This document shows, piece after piece, positions 1-8,415 of a stretch of DNA of 46,850 nt. The first letter of the stretch is position 1; each line of letters opens with the position of its first letter. Source of the stretch: an uncultured Alphaproteobacteria bacterium (lineage in GTDB: Bacteria; Pseudomonadota; Alphaproteobacteria; UBA7879; UBA5542); contig CAIWGV010000011.1 in NCBI GenBank assembly GCA_903912365.1, positions 1-46,850 of the forward strand. Direction: 5' to 3'. The notes below the pieces were generated by a model. That model was not told the origin of the DNA. It did not search any database and was given only the letters and a program-made list of their open reading frames with translations. The translations under genes were made by a program, and so were the position numbers.

Positions 1-116
1 TAAGGATTGACCTTAAAAAGGCCCTCCAAAAATATAACTCTTACAGACCTCATAATTCCTTGAAAGGCCTCACCCCTTTGGAGTACATTAACAATGTCCT
101 CAAGGTCGCCGCTTGA
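1..116 (+). mobile_element. 3' end of an rve-type (IS3/IS481-like) transposase, partial
   Basis: An open frame enters from the left edge (first full codon at base 3) and stops with TGA at 114-116. Its last 37 residues contain YNSYRPHNSLKGLTPLEYI, the C-terminal signature of DDE/rve integrase-core transposases of the IS3 and IS481 type. In such enzymes this segment lies just after the catalytic Glu, so only the tail is present here. The element's right end should lie within a few tens of bases of the stop; an ACA triplet at 139-141 is a possible terminus, but no inverted-repeat partner is available to prove it. The reading frame of the neighbouring minus-strand secreted-protein gene runs through this DNA, which suggests insertion into that gene. 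The type of domain is fairly certain; the IS family is not resolved. Confidence 0.8.
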
Positions 117-664
117 GTCTCATATGTTGTGAACCTATACAGAGCTACGCACATATAGTCTAAAAGGGTATTCACCAAAATTTGTATTTTCAGAAGATTA
201 ACAGGTTGCTCTAGCTTGTCTGCTAATTCAAGTGAGTTCATAGTAATTTTTAACGCCAAGGAAGGATGTCTTTTAGTTCGACGATACCCTTCCAAAGTCT
301 CATGTAAATAAGCACAAACAGCACTCTTTTGAGATCCGCTGAATTCTCTTAGTTGCTCCATTTTTATAGGTGAGCCTGTTGGAAAACTACGACGAAAAAT
401 TTCATTTAAATTAAGCGTTAGCAGGTGAATAGGTTGAGTAGAGTCTGATGCAGAAACAAAATCTTCGGCGGGAACCCTTAAATTAGACATCCACCTTATC
501 CGATCACGTTCTTTTTTATCTGGCATATGGGAGACTATCTTCTCCCGGATTTCCTCAGGCGCAGTATCAAAAGACGCCCCTGCAAGCATAGAGTGTCCGG
601 GAAGGATTGCTAATAAACATAACATACCCAACCACAGTCCAAAACACGGCGTTGTTTTCTTCAT
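50..664 (-). CDS. Secreted F-box-like protein, 3' end probably replaced by IS
   Basis: Hypothetical protein of 204 residues from the chosen ATG at 664. A start at 709 is open, but the 664 start puts a signal peptide at the N-terminus: two lysines, a hydrophobic run LWLGMLCLLAILPG, then a small-residue cleavage region near SMLAGA. Directly after it comes FDTAPEEIREKIVSHMP followed by DKKERDRIRWMSN. This resembles the LPxEIxxxIxxxLxxxDxxxxRxVS pattern of eukaryotic F-box domains, which bind Skp1 of ubiquitin ligases. The rest is helical and unrecognised. The last 20-30 codons are read antisense through the transposase tail, so the original C-terminus was probably lost. A role as a host-directed effector is inference; the F-box resemblance is weak-to-moderate and by eye only. 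Confidence 0.55.
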   Translation of the reverse strand: MKKTTPCFGLWLGMLCLLAILPGHSMLAGASFDTAPEEIREKIVSHMPDKKERDRIRWMSNLRVPAEDFVSASDSTQPIHLLTLNLNEIFRRSFPTGSPIKMEQLREFSGSQKSAVCAYLHETLEGYRRTKRHPSLALKITMNSLELADKLEQPVNLLKIQILVNTLLDYMCVALYRFTTYETQAATLRTLLMYSKGVRPFKEL

Positions 665-754
665 TTTAAATCCATACTCCCGCGGCTCCATTATGCCTTT
701 AGTATACATCTGGGTTGGGATTTACGAAAGAAGATTTTAAAAATCCTGATAGCC

Positions 755-2401
755 CTACACCCTTACTACATGGGTAATCACAACAGGCTTTTTAAAGATA
801 TTCTTTTGGCAAACTCTTTGGACAATTTTTTGGATGCGATCAGCCAGCAAATCGTCTTTTAGTTTTTCAGAGTCAGACAAGATATTGAACAGCATATCAA
901 TCTCTTCATGAATAATCCTGGCAAGATCACCCGAAACACTAAGCCCTTGGAAGGTAACTTTAGGAATATCCCCCAAATTATTCTTTTCATTAAGCACTAG
1001 AACCACTGAAGCTACGCCATCAGTTCCTAATTGGAACCGTTCTTTCAACGAACCATGAGAAAAAGAGATCAACATATTTCCATCTAATGCCAGGCGCCCA
1101 GCGGCCACCTCATCCACAATTTCTGCCGAATCCTTTGTTATTTCGATAAGGGTTCCATTTTCAGGAATCACCACATGCTTGATACCATGCTTTTTGGCAA
1201 GCCTCCCCTGCTCCACCATGTGGATCGCTTCTCCATGAACGGGTATTACAATTCGAGGGCGAATCCAATCATACATCTGGATCAGCTCATCCCGGCTTGG
1301 GTGACCAGATACGTGAATGTCAGTGGGATGCTCATTGATAACCTTGACCCCCAGTTTAATGATTTTATTCTTCATCGCATTAATCTGTTTGTCATTACCC
1401 GGAATGATTCGCGAAGAAAACACCACCACATCTCCGGGTACCATTTTTACCTCAGGATGGGTTTGAGAGGCAATTCGGCCAAGAGCCGCTCGGAACTCTC
1501 CTTGGCTCCCAGAACAAATATATAGAACCTTATCCCGAGGTAGAGATTTTGCTTTATCCACATCAATGAAAGGGGCCAAATCCTTCAGATAATTTAATTT
1601 TCTAGCAACTTCATTGACCTTGTGGAACCCTCGACCCAGTATGGCCACTTGTCGGCCATGTTGGTGCGCTGCTACCGCAATAGTTTCTAGGCGTGCCAGG
1701 TTTGAGGCAAAACAGGTTACAAATATGGATCCTTTTGCACTATGCTCCCCGATAAGCTCTATGAGACTATCTCTGACGGTGCCTTCAGATCCAGAGGCTT
1801 TCTTTTGAAAGACATTGGTGGAGTCACACACCATAGCTAGAACCCCTTCATCTCCTATCTTCTGGAGCGCATTACCATCAATGGCTTTTCCAATAAGAGG
1901 CGTCTCATCGATCTTCCAATCTCCTGTGTGGAAAATAGTGCCCACGGGAGTTTTGATTAAAACACCATTTGGCTCTGGAATAGAGTGGGTCAAGGTCACC
2001 ATTTGAATATCAAAAGGACCTATTTGTTTATGACCTTCCAAAGGAATGATATTAATGATGTCCTTATAGGGAAGATTATGATCTTTCATCTTTATCTTAA
2101 CCATTTCTGCCGTAAATGGGGTGGCATAAATGGGGCATTTAAACCTTTCCCACAGGTAGGGAACCGCCCCTATGTGATCTTCATGGGCATGGGTGAGGAG
2201 AATCCCCACAAGCTTATCTTTTCGCTCGGCAATGTATTGAGGGTTTGGAAGAATCACCTCAACCCCCAAGCGATCATGGAAGGTAATCCCTAAATCCACC
2301 ATAAGCCACTGATCCTTATATCCATACAGATTAAGGTTCATACCGATCTCTCCCGATCCACCTAAAGGTAGAAAGAGTATTTTATCATCATTTTTTGACA
2401 C
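755..2401 (-). CDS. rnj: Ribonuclease J (metallo-beta-lactamase/beta-CASP RNase)
   Basis: 548 residues, the usual length for RNase J, a cytoplasmic zinc-dependent 5'-3' exo- and endoribonuclease used in mRNA turnover and rRNA maturation. Visible signatures are GGSGEIGMN near residues 14-22, the zinc motif HAHEDH at 71-76, FHTGDW further on, the beta-CASP segment with VSGHPSRDEL, and PVHGE. The start codon is GTG and overlaps the TAG stop of birA by one base (TAGTG), so the two genes are translationally coupled. It is the last gene of the nuo-birA-rnj operon, a gene order known from many alphaproteobacteria, where coaX often lies between birA and rnj; coaX is absent here. Confidence 0.95.
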   Translation of the reverse strand: MSKNDDKILFLPLGGSGEIGMNLNLYGYKDQWLMVDLGITFHDRLGVEVILPNPQYIAERKDKLVGILLTHAHEDHIGAVPYLWERFKCPIYATPFTAEMVKIKMKDHNLPYKDIINIIPLEGHKQIGPFDIQMVTLTHSIPEPNGVLIKTPVGTIFHTGDWKIDETPLIGKAIDGNALQKIGDEGVLAMVCDSTNVFQKKASGSEGTVRDSLIELIGEHSAKGSIFVTCFASNLARLETIAVAAHQHGRQVAILGRGFHKVNEVARKLNYLKDLAPFIDVDKAKSLPRDKVLYICSGSQGEFRAALGRIASQTHPEVKMVPGDVVVFSSRIIPGNDKQINAMKNKIIKLGVKVINEHPTDIHVSGHPSRDELIQMYDWIRPRIVIPVHGEAIHMVEQGRLAKKHGIKHVVIPENGTLIEITKDSAEIVDEVAAGRLALDGNMLISFSHGSLKERFQLGTDGVASVVLVLNEKNNLGDIPKVTFQGLSVSGDLARIIHEEIDMLFNILSDSEKLKDDLLADRIQKIVQRVCQKNIFKKPVVITHVVRV

Positions 2402-3144
2402 TAATCATTCCTTCGTGTGAGGAGTACATCCCCTGAAAACAGCTGGCTTCTTCTACCATCCTCTTGGATAAGAATCAAGCGCCCTAAGTGATCGATGCTT
2501 TCAAAAACACCCACAATTTCTTTGGAAAAGGTCTTTACCCTTAGTTCTGCGCCCTTATTCCATGCTTTTCTAGACCAGCGGAGACGGATGGGCTCAAAAC
2601 CCTCCGCATACCAAACATCTAAGAAATATGAAAATTCTTTTAATATCTTCTCTAGCATCTCCTTCGGAGAAATTATTATCCCTTGAGCCTCCAAAGAAGT
2701 GGAAATGAGTCCCGGTGGAAAAGAAGCTATATTGAGACCAACACCGATGGATACAAATAAACTTTCTTCCTTGGAGAGGGTTTCAAGCAAAACTCCCCCA
2801 ACTTTTTTCTCAGATATGAGAATATCATTTGGCCACTTATAAGAGATATTAAGAGCTGAGTTTAAAGAGCTGATGGCCCCCCCTAAAGCCACAGCTACTA
2901 AAAAAGAAAGTTCCCCAACTCTCCGTCTATCCATATAAAAAGGTATCACTGTAGTGAAAAACAGATTGCCTTTTGAGGATATCCACTCCCGATCCAACTT
3001 TCCTCTACCCTGAGTCTGCTCTAAAGCCCAAATAACATGAGGGCTCTCTGAGTGAGATTTACTTTGCTCCACCCATGATTTAGCCAGCTCCATAGTGCTG
3101 GTGCAAATTTCATGTGCTTCTAAGGTATATTTTGTCATTGCCAT
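2401..3144 (-). CDS. birA: Biotin--[acetyl-CoA carboxylase] ligase
   Basis: 247-residue biotin protein ligase, which activates biotin to biotinyl-AMP and transfers it to the AccB lysine. Signatures are GRGKLDREW (the GRGRxGRxW adenylate-binding loop), YKWPNDIL and KVGGVLLE. There is no N-terminal helix-turn-helix, so this is the short monofunctional form and not a repressor. A start at the first or third codon (both ATG) is possible. The gene follows nuoN with only a few bases between, and its stop overlaps the RNase J GTG. Its substrate AccB is encoded at 14939-15427 in this window. Assignment is firm. Confidence 0.94.
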   Translation of the reverse strand: MAMTKYTLEAHEICTSTMELAKSWVEQSKSHSESPHVIWALEQTQGRGKLDREWISSKGNLFFTTVIPFYMDRRRVGELSFLVAVALGGAISSLNSALNISYKWPNDILISEKKVGGVLLETLSKEESLFVSIGVGLNIASFPPGLISTSLEAQGIIISPKEMLEKILKEFSYFLDVWYAEGFEPIRLRWSRKAWNKGAELRVKTFSKEIVGVFESIDHLGRLILIQEDGRRSQLFSGDVLLTRRND

Positions 3145-3147
3145 TTT

Positions 3148-4623
3148 TTATAGACTGCTCAAAGCCTCCCTAATGATTTCCAGAAAGAAATCCTGCGCGG
3201 TGAAAAATAATATAACAAAAGGAATAAGCAATATCCACCCTGAAGTCCAAGAGAAAGTGGAATGAATTTCCTCATGTCCTTCTTCAAAACAAATTACCTT
3301 TATAATTTTTAGATAACCTATGGCAGAGATAAGAGCAGAAGCCAGAGAAATTCCTATGATAAAGGAACCCCCAGAGATTACTGTTGACATCAAGTAAAGG
3401 GTAGTCCAAAACCCTGCAAAGGGAGGCAGTCCGGCCAAAGATAACAGAAGCAAACATAGGATGCCGGCGACCACAGGTTGCTTTTTAAGAAGCCCTTTCA
3501 CTTGAGGGATTTTATCGAGATTCCGATCATTTGTGCTGAGTGTAGTCCAAAAGAACAAGAAACCAAGAGTTGTCCCGCTGAAAATGAATAAATATAAAAG
3601 GCCCGCATAGGCTCCGTTAAACTCTTTTGAACTTAATCCCAACAAAAAAAATCCCATATGGAAAAGGCCCATATAGGAAAAAAATCTCCGTATATTTGTT
3701 TGAGAAAAAGCTCCCACTGACCCCATGACCAAGGAGATTAGGGCAACGCTCAACAATAAAGGTTTCCACAAAAAATGAAGCCCATGGAAAGCCCCAAACA
3801 GAAGACGAACAAGAAGGATTGCCCCTGAAATTTTAGGAATTAGGAGAAGAAAGGGCATTTGAGCATTTGAGACACCCTGAGATATATCAGGGCCCCATGG
3901 ATTTAAAGAAGCGAGACCTAATTTAAAAAGGAGTCCGATTACAATAAAAAGAAAACCCGCCTGCAGCCAAGAATATCCTAGGGAGTTTTCCGTAAGCCAT
4001 TCTAAAGAGGTAGAGATTTCTCTAAAATCTCCGCTGCCCACAAACCCATAGACCAAGGCTATTCCATATAAAAGGAAGAGCGAGGATAGGCTTCCCAATA
4101 AAAAGTACTTAAGGGCGGACTCTTTTGAAAGACCTCCTCCTTTTTTTAAGGAAATTAGAACATACAAGGGAATTGTTTGGAGAGCTATTCCAAAATAAAT
4201 CGCGAGCAAATGATGGGCAGAGACCATGAGGAAGGATCCTATTATGGAAACAAGACAGAGAACCGGATATTCAAATTGTTTAATTCCGTCCCGCTCAAGG
4301 GTGCTTTCAATAATTCGATTATCAAACCCAATCCAAGATAGTCCTATCAAGCAAATGAAAGCCTTTGAAAGAATACTCATTTTATCGGAAATTAAAAATC
4401 CTGAGAAAGAAATCCCCTGAAATATGTGAGCAAACCAAAGAAACCCTAAAAGCACTAATAAGAGAATAAGAACTCCATAGGAGGCCCCTTTAGGAAGAGC
4501 TAACTGTAAAGAGGTCTCCTCCTTCCCCCGTATGCCAGGACGATAAAGCCCCAAGAATAAAAGACCGAGAGAAAAAACTCCTAAAAAAAGTTCAGGAAGA
4601 AACATAGCCGTATTAATAAGCAT
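3148..4623 (-). CDS. nuoN: NADH-quinone oxidoreductase subunit N (divergent)
   Basis: 491 residues, with about 14 hydrophobic helices; an antiporter-like subunit of the complex I membrane arm. The start overlaps the end of nuoM by 11 bases and has AGAGGA a few bases upstream. Family landmarks are recognisable: YFLLGSLSSLFLLYG, FKL near residue 234 (the broken-helix lysine) and IPKISG with a lysine near 264. However, the segment that reads GLExxSLxLYVL in typical NuoN reads GIALQTIPLYVL here, so the essential Glu (E133 of E. coli) is Ala147. The PFHMWxPDVYEG segment has become SLNPWGPDISQG, losing the conserved His. The assignment is secure; proton-pumping competence is doubtful. Confidence 0.9.
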   Translation of the reverse strand: MLINTAMFLPELFLGVFSLGLLFLGLYRPGIRGKEETSLQLALPKGASYGVLILLLVLLGFLWFAHIFQGISFSGFLISDKMSILSKAFICLIGLSWIGFDNRIIESTLERDGIKQFEYPVLCLVSIIGSFLMVSAHHLLAIYFGIALQTIPLYVLISLKKGGGLSKESALKYFLLGSLSSLFLLYGIALVYGFVGSGDFREISTSLEWLTENSLGYSWLQAGFLFIVIGLLFKLGLASLNPWGPDISQGVSNAQMPFLLLIPKISGAILLVRLLFGAFHGLHFLWKPLLLSVALISLVMGSVGAFSQTNIRRFFSYMGLFHMGFFLLGLSSKEFNGAYAGLLYLFIFSGTTLGFLFFWTTLSTNDRNLDKIPQVKGLLKKQPVVAGILCLLLLSLAGLPPFAGFWTTLYLMSTVISGGSFIIGISLASALISAIGYLKIIKVICFEEGHEEIHSTFSWTSGWILLIPFVILFFTAQDFFLEIIREALSSL

Positions 4624-6130
4624 GAGAATCCTCTGCTAATTCAAGGGTTTCAGAAGGCTGTTTCTGGGAATTTAAAACAGAAATCAAAGACTTTTCTGTC
4701 AATCTCAAAAATGGGTCTGGAAAAAATCCCATTAAAAAGATTAGGCCTAAACAGGTCACTAAAATAGATTTTTCTCGTAAATTTAAATCAACTAACCCTC
4801 GAACAAGGGTGCTTGTGATAACTCCGAATGCCACTCTTTGATAAAGCCATAGGGTGTATATACCTGAAAAAAAGATAGAAACTCCTGTTAAGATCAATAA
4901 AAGCGGATGGATTTGGTGCAGCCCTATCAAAATAAAGATCTGTCCTATAAATCCTCCTGTTCCAGGAAAGCCCATGTTAGCAAGAAGCACCAAAAAAAAG
5001 ATTAGGGAAAAATCAGGCATCACCTTTGAAATCCCTCCATAATCCTCAATAGAGTATGTTTGCATTTGCCTATAAAGTACTTCTACGCTGAAAAAAAGTG
5101 CGGCCCCAACAACTCCATAGCTCAACAGATAGAACACCGCCCCCATTAGAGCCATAGGGTGAAAACTAAAAATCCCAAGAATGACAAGGCAAACTTGTGA
5201 AAGGCTGGCATAAGCGATCAGTTTTTTTATATTTTTTTGTCCAAAGGCCACCCAAGCCATATAAACAATTCCTACGGCACCTAGGGAACAGATAAAGGGA
5301 CCCATCCTCATGGCGGCATAAGGAAAGAGAGGGATTAATATTTTGATGATACTGTAGGTGCCCAATTGCACAAAGGCGCTTCCTGCAATCATAGAAACGG
5401 GCGTTGGGAACTGTGTTTGAGCTTGCGGAAACCATACATGAAAGGGAATTAAGGGAACTTTGATGGATAGGGATAGAAAAAGCCCCAAGAAAAGCCATGT
5501 CTCTGAAGAGGGTGGAAAGGGAAATTGTGAAACCCTTTCAAAATCTAATGTATTTGTTATTTCAAGAATTTTCATTAACACCAGAAGTAGGCAAAAAGAA
5601 CTTATGAGGGAGTATCCCAAAAACTTTAAGGAAGCTTGTGCTTTATCTTTGCCCCCCCAAATTCCCATTAGAAAATAAAGGGGGATTACGGTGGCCTCAA
5701 AAAACACAAAAAACATAAGTAGATTTAATTGAGCAAAGGCCCCCAAAACTAAGGTCTCAAAAATCAAAAGTAAAATCATATAAAGCTTAAGTTGGGTTTG
5801 AATTCTATCCCACCCAGCCCAAATGCTTAATGAAAACAGGAAGGTTGTAAAAAGAATGAAGGCAAGTGACCCCCCATTGATACCCACTTTATATTCCAAG
5901 TTAATTCCTTCAAAAATTGTCGCGTGATTTATGAATTGATAACTGGGAGTGTGTATATCAATCCCCAACAACAAGATTAAGGCCAACCCAAAAGTAACGA
6001 CCGATGTCCAAAGGGCTACTTTTCGGGTGTTGGCTATGGAAACACTTCTATCAATTAAGCTAATAAAAAAAGCCCCGACAAGGGGAAGAAAAATTAAGAT
6101 GGATAGAATGGGTATGTTTTCTAATTTCAC
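4613..6130 (-). CDS. nuoM: NADH-quinone oxidoreductase subunit M (divergent)
   Basis: 505-residue antiporter-like complex I subunit, all hydrophobic helices. FFEATVIPLYFLMGIWGG (Glu145) and IKVPLIPFHVWFP (Lys224) match the conserved helices 5 and 7. The next block, normally PDAHTEAPTAGSVxLAGxLLKxGTYG, has diverged to PQAQTQFPTPVSM...FVQLGTYS, so the channel lysine (K265 of E. coli) is Gln255. The late helix that normally reads GFVGEF reads GFIGQI, so the Glu407 position is Gln397, and the usual LSHG is LSYG. It starts 3 bases after nuoL and overlaps nuoN. The identity is sure from order, length and general similarity; the loss of charged residues is unusual. Confidence 0.92.
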   Translation of the reverse strand: MKLENIPILSILIFLPLVGAFFISLIDRSVSIANTRKVALWTSVVTFGLALILLLGIDIHTPSYQFINHATIFEGINLEYKVGINGGSLAFILFTTFLFSLSIWAGWDRIQTQLKLYMILLLIFETLVLGAFAQLNLLMFFVFFEATVIPLYFLMGIWGGKDKAQASLKFLGYSLISSFCLLLVLMKILEITNTLDFERVSQFPFPPSSETWLFLGLFLSLSIKVPLIPFHVWFPQAQTQFPTPVSMIAGSAFVQLGTYSIIKILIPLFPYAAMRMGPFICSLGAVGIVYMAWVAFGQKNIKKLIAYASLSQVCLVILGIFSFHPMALMGAVFYLLSYGVVGAALFFSVEVLYRQMQTYSIEDYGGISKVMPDFSLIFFLVLLANMGFPGTGGFIGQIFILIGLHQIHPLLLILTGVSIFFSGIYTLWLYQRVAFGVITSTLVRGLVDLNLREKSILVTCLGLIFLMGFFPDPFLRLTEKSLISVLNSQKQPSETLELAEDSHAY

Positions 6131-6133
6131 GAT

Positions 6134-7954
6134 CTACCTAAATACCAAAAAGGCCATAGCCGCAATAATGCCCAAGATAAGGCTAATCATATAAAAAGAA
6201 ACCCGGCTAGGCTGAAAAAACAGGACAGCTGAATTGGTTTTCTTTAAAAAAAACAAAATACTCCCGCTTTCTATTTTATCAAAGAAGCCATACTCGGCTT
6301 TATAAGCAAAAAAATGAGCGAGGAAATTAAATGGTCTTACTAAAATAAATGCATAAAGTTCGTTGAAATACCATCCTCCCTCCACCGTCCGATGCAAAGG
6401 ATTCAATTTACGCGTCAAGGAATTCCGAACGTCTTGGAACAAAAAATAAAGGCTCCCAATTACTGTAAACCCTAATCCAATAACAACTCCCATAACCACA
6501 AGTGCGTAGATTGAAAACTCCAGATGGGTGCTTACCAAAAACCCAAGAACGAGAGACAGTAAAATCAGCCCCATCATGGAAAGGTTAATCCAAGGGGAAG
6601 GTTCTTTAGAATGCTCCTCAGCCCCTATAGCCATGGCTTTATTCCCATGAAAGGTGAGTAAAATTATCCTGCCCGTATAAAGCGCTGTTAAGAAAGAGCC
6701 TGCACAGGAAAGGCTGAAGAAAATCACTGTTTTCAAAGCAAAATCTCCGGACATAATTTTTAGAAATGGCGCAGACAAACAGTGACCCGAGAAAAAGGGG
6801 ATAACACACAAGCCTATTAACCCAATTAGAATGATGGGGTAGATGAAGGGTTTCTTTAAGTTTCTTCCTCCCTCTTCACTCGACTCGAGAAGAACACCTG
6901 TCGATAAGAAAATGAGGGGATATATAAGAGAATGGGCAATTAAATGGAAGAGGACAAAGTTATAATAGGAAAATCCTATATCGATCATTATAAATCCTAC
7001 CTGACTTGAAATGGAGTATCCAAGAATTTTTTTAATACTATTCTGAGTCAAAGCGCTTGCCGCACATAAAATAGTGGTCAGAGAGCCCGTAATTATGATG
7101 GCAAGTTTCAAAGTAGGGCAAACTTCTAGCAAACTTGAAAGCCGCAACAGTAAAAAAACTCCAGTTGTTACGATTGTAGAGGAATGAACCAAAGCAGATA
7201 CAGTTGTGGAGGCCTCCATCGCGCTGGAAAGCCAGGAATGAAATCCAATTTGCGCAGACTTTGTCATAGCCGCCACAAACAGAAGTCCGCCTAGAAGGCC
7301 AACGGTATCAGAGGGGAAGTTTGCAATAGACTCTTTTTCCAATACATCAAAAGAAAAACTCTGGGTGTTGTTATAAATAATAATTATGGCTGCTAGCAGT
7401 GCAATATCTCCCACACTGTTCATAATAAACCCTTTAAAAGCGGCCGCGTTAGCAGGGGCACTCTCAGAATAAAAACCGATAATAAGATAGGAAAAAATCC
7501 CAACAAGTTCCCACCCAAAGAAAAGTTGGAGAAAATTATTAGATACCAGAAAAATTCCCATGGAGAAGGTAAAAAATCCCAAATAAATAAGCAGGGTATT
7601 CCTTGAGGAAATATTTTCCATACGCTCCATTATGTAGATATGAACTATCAGGGAGACCAAATCCAAAATCCACAGCATAACGCAGCTTAATATATCGAGA
7701 CGAATGGCCCATTTTACTTTTAGGGTTAGCACCGAGATCCAACTAAAAAGAAAAAAATCAGTTTCAGTGGGAGCCTGTTTTTGCATAATCCAGTAGAGCA
7801 GAAAAGAAGAGCAAAGAAAGGCCCCTCCCAGATAAAAAAGAGGGAGTAAGTAACTTTTTGAAAAGGTCGAGACCTTTTTTACTTTGCAAAAAATTACCGA
7901 AAGGCTTCCTAGTAAGGGAAGAAAAATTGCTAAAATTGCAGTTAATGCCATCAT
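6134..7954 (-). CDS. nuoL: NADH-quinone oxidoreductase subunit L (divergent)
   Basis: 606 residues, shorter than many NuoL proteins (roughly 615-700). It is the distal antiporter-like subunit, with the long lateral helix near the C-terminus. WELVGIFSYLIIGFY (Glu149), NSVGDIA (Asp183) and KSAQIGFHSW (Lys232) keep the family residues. Then [28 protein letters not shown] has become HSWLSSAMEAS...SALVHSSTIVTTGV. The lysine in the usual HAFFKALLFL helix is Tyr345 (HSLIYPLIFL), and the usual FFSKD is FFSGH (387-391). The gene overlaps nuoK by four bases and is followed by nuoM after a 3-base gap. Assignment is sound; function as a full proton channel is questionable. Confidence 0.92.
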   Translation of the reverse strand: MMALTAILAIFLPLLGSLSVIFCKVKKVSTFSKSYLLPLFYLGGAFLCSSFLLYWIMQKQAPTETDFFLFSWISVLTLKVKWAIRLDILSCVMLWILDLVSLIVHIYIMERMENISSRNTLLIYLGFFTFSMGIFLVSNNFLQLFFGWELVGIFSYLIIGFYSESAPANAAAFKGFIMNSVGDIALLAAIIIIYNNTQSFSFDVLEKESIANFPSDTVGLLGGLLFVAAMTKSAQIGFHSWLSSAMEASTTVSALVHSSTIVTTGVFLLLRLSSLLEVCPTLKLAIIITGSLTTILCAASALTQNSIKKILGYSISSQVGFIMIDIGFSYYNFVLFHLIAHSLIYPLIFLSTGVLLESSEEGGRNLKKPFIYPIILIGLIGLCVIPFFSGHCLSAPFLKIMSGDFALKTVIFFSLSCAGSFLTALYTGRIILLTFHGNKAMAIGAEEHSKEPSPWINLSMMGLILLSLVLGFLVSTHLEFSIYALVVMGVVIGLGFTVIGSLYFLFQDVRNSLTRKLNPLHRTVEGGWYFNELYAFILVRPFNFLAHFFAYKAEYGFFDKIESGSILFFLKKTNSAVLFFQPSRVSFYMISLILGIIAAMAFLVFR

Positions 7955-8259
7955 TTCTCTAAATCTATTACGTCTTCCGTAGGAACAAAATTTTTATTTT
8001 GGTAAAAAGAAAGAACTAATATAAGACCTAAGATAAACTCTGCTCCAGCCAAGGCCAAAACGAAAAGGGAAAAAATCTGCCCTTGAAAGTGATGATGAAA
8101 TTTGGAAAAAGCTAACAAAGTGAAAAGAATTCCTAAAAGCCCAACTTTTAAAGACATAAATAAAGTTAGAGTATGATGACGATTTTTTAGGACTCCAAAA
8201 ATCCCTAAGACAAATAGGATTGCTCCCAGGGCCAGATAGTGACCTAATGAAATACTCAC
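7951..8259 (-). CDS. nuoK: NADH-quinone oxidoreductase subunit K (Glu to Lys)
   Basis: Three-helix complex I subunit. A GTG at 8259 is preferred because AGAGGA lies 9 bases upstream and the product is then 102 residues, the normal NuoK length; the ATG at 8268 touches that SD, and longer starts have none. GHYLALGAILFVLGIFGVL and the third-helix GAEFILGL (Glu74, equivalent to E. coli E72) are typical. The second helix, normally LMSIELMLNAVNL, reads FMSLKVGLLGILF, so the essential E36 equivalent is Lys38. First gene of the nuoKLMN-birA-rnj operon; nuoA-J are not upstream. Confidence 0.88.
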   Translation of the reverse strand: MSISLGHYLALGAILFVLGIFGVLKNRHHTLTLFMSLKVGLLGILFTLLAFSKFHHHFQGQIFSLFVLALAGAEFILGLILVLSFYQNKNFVPTEDVIDLEK

Positions 8260-8415
8260 GCTATACATTCCTCTAGAGTTCATTAAAATTATACCCGAAA
8301 GAGGCAAAGCAGTCTGCAGGTTTTTAAAGTTTTTTCAGGCATGCATAAATTGCATAAGGTCCCGACCCAAATGACCATGGATTTCGCCTTTGAAAGAGTC
8401 TATTACTATACATAT

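Noticed and set aside
1175-1525. 116-codon plus-strand frame antisense to RNase J
   Set aside because: A shadow of a clear conserved gene; same applies to the long frames antisense to accC, clpB, proS, pgeF and surE.
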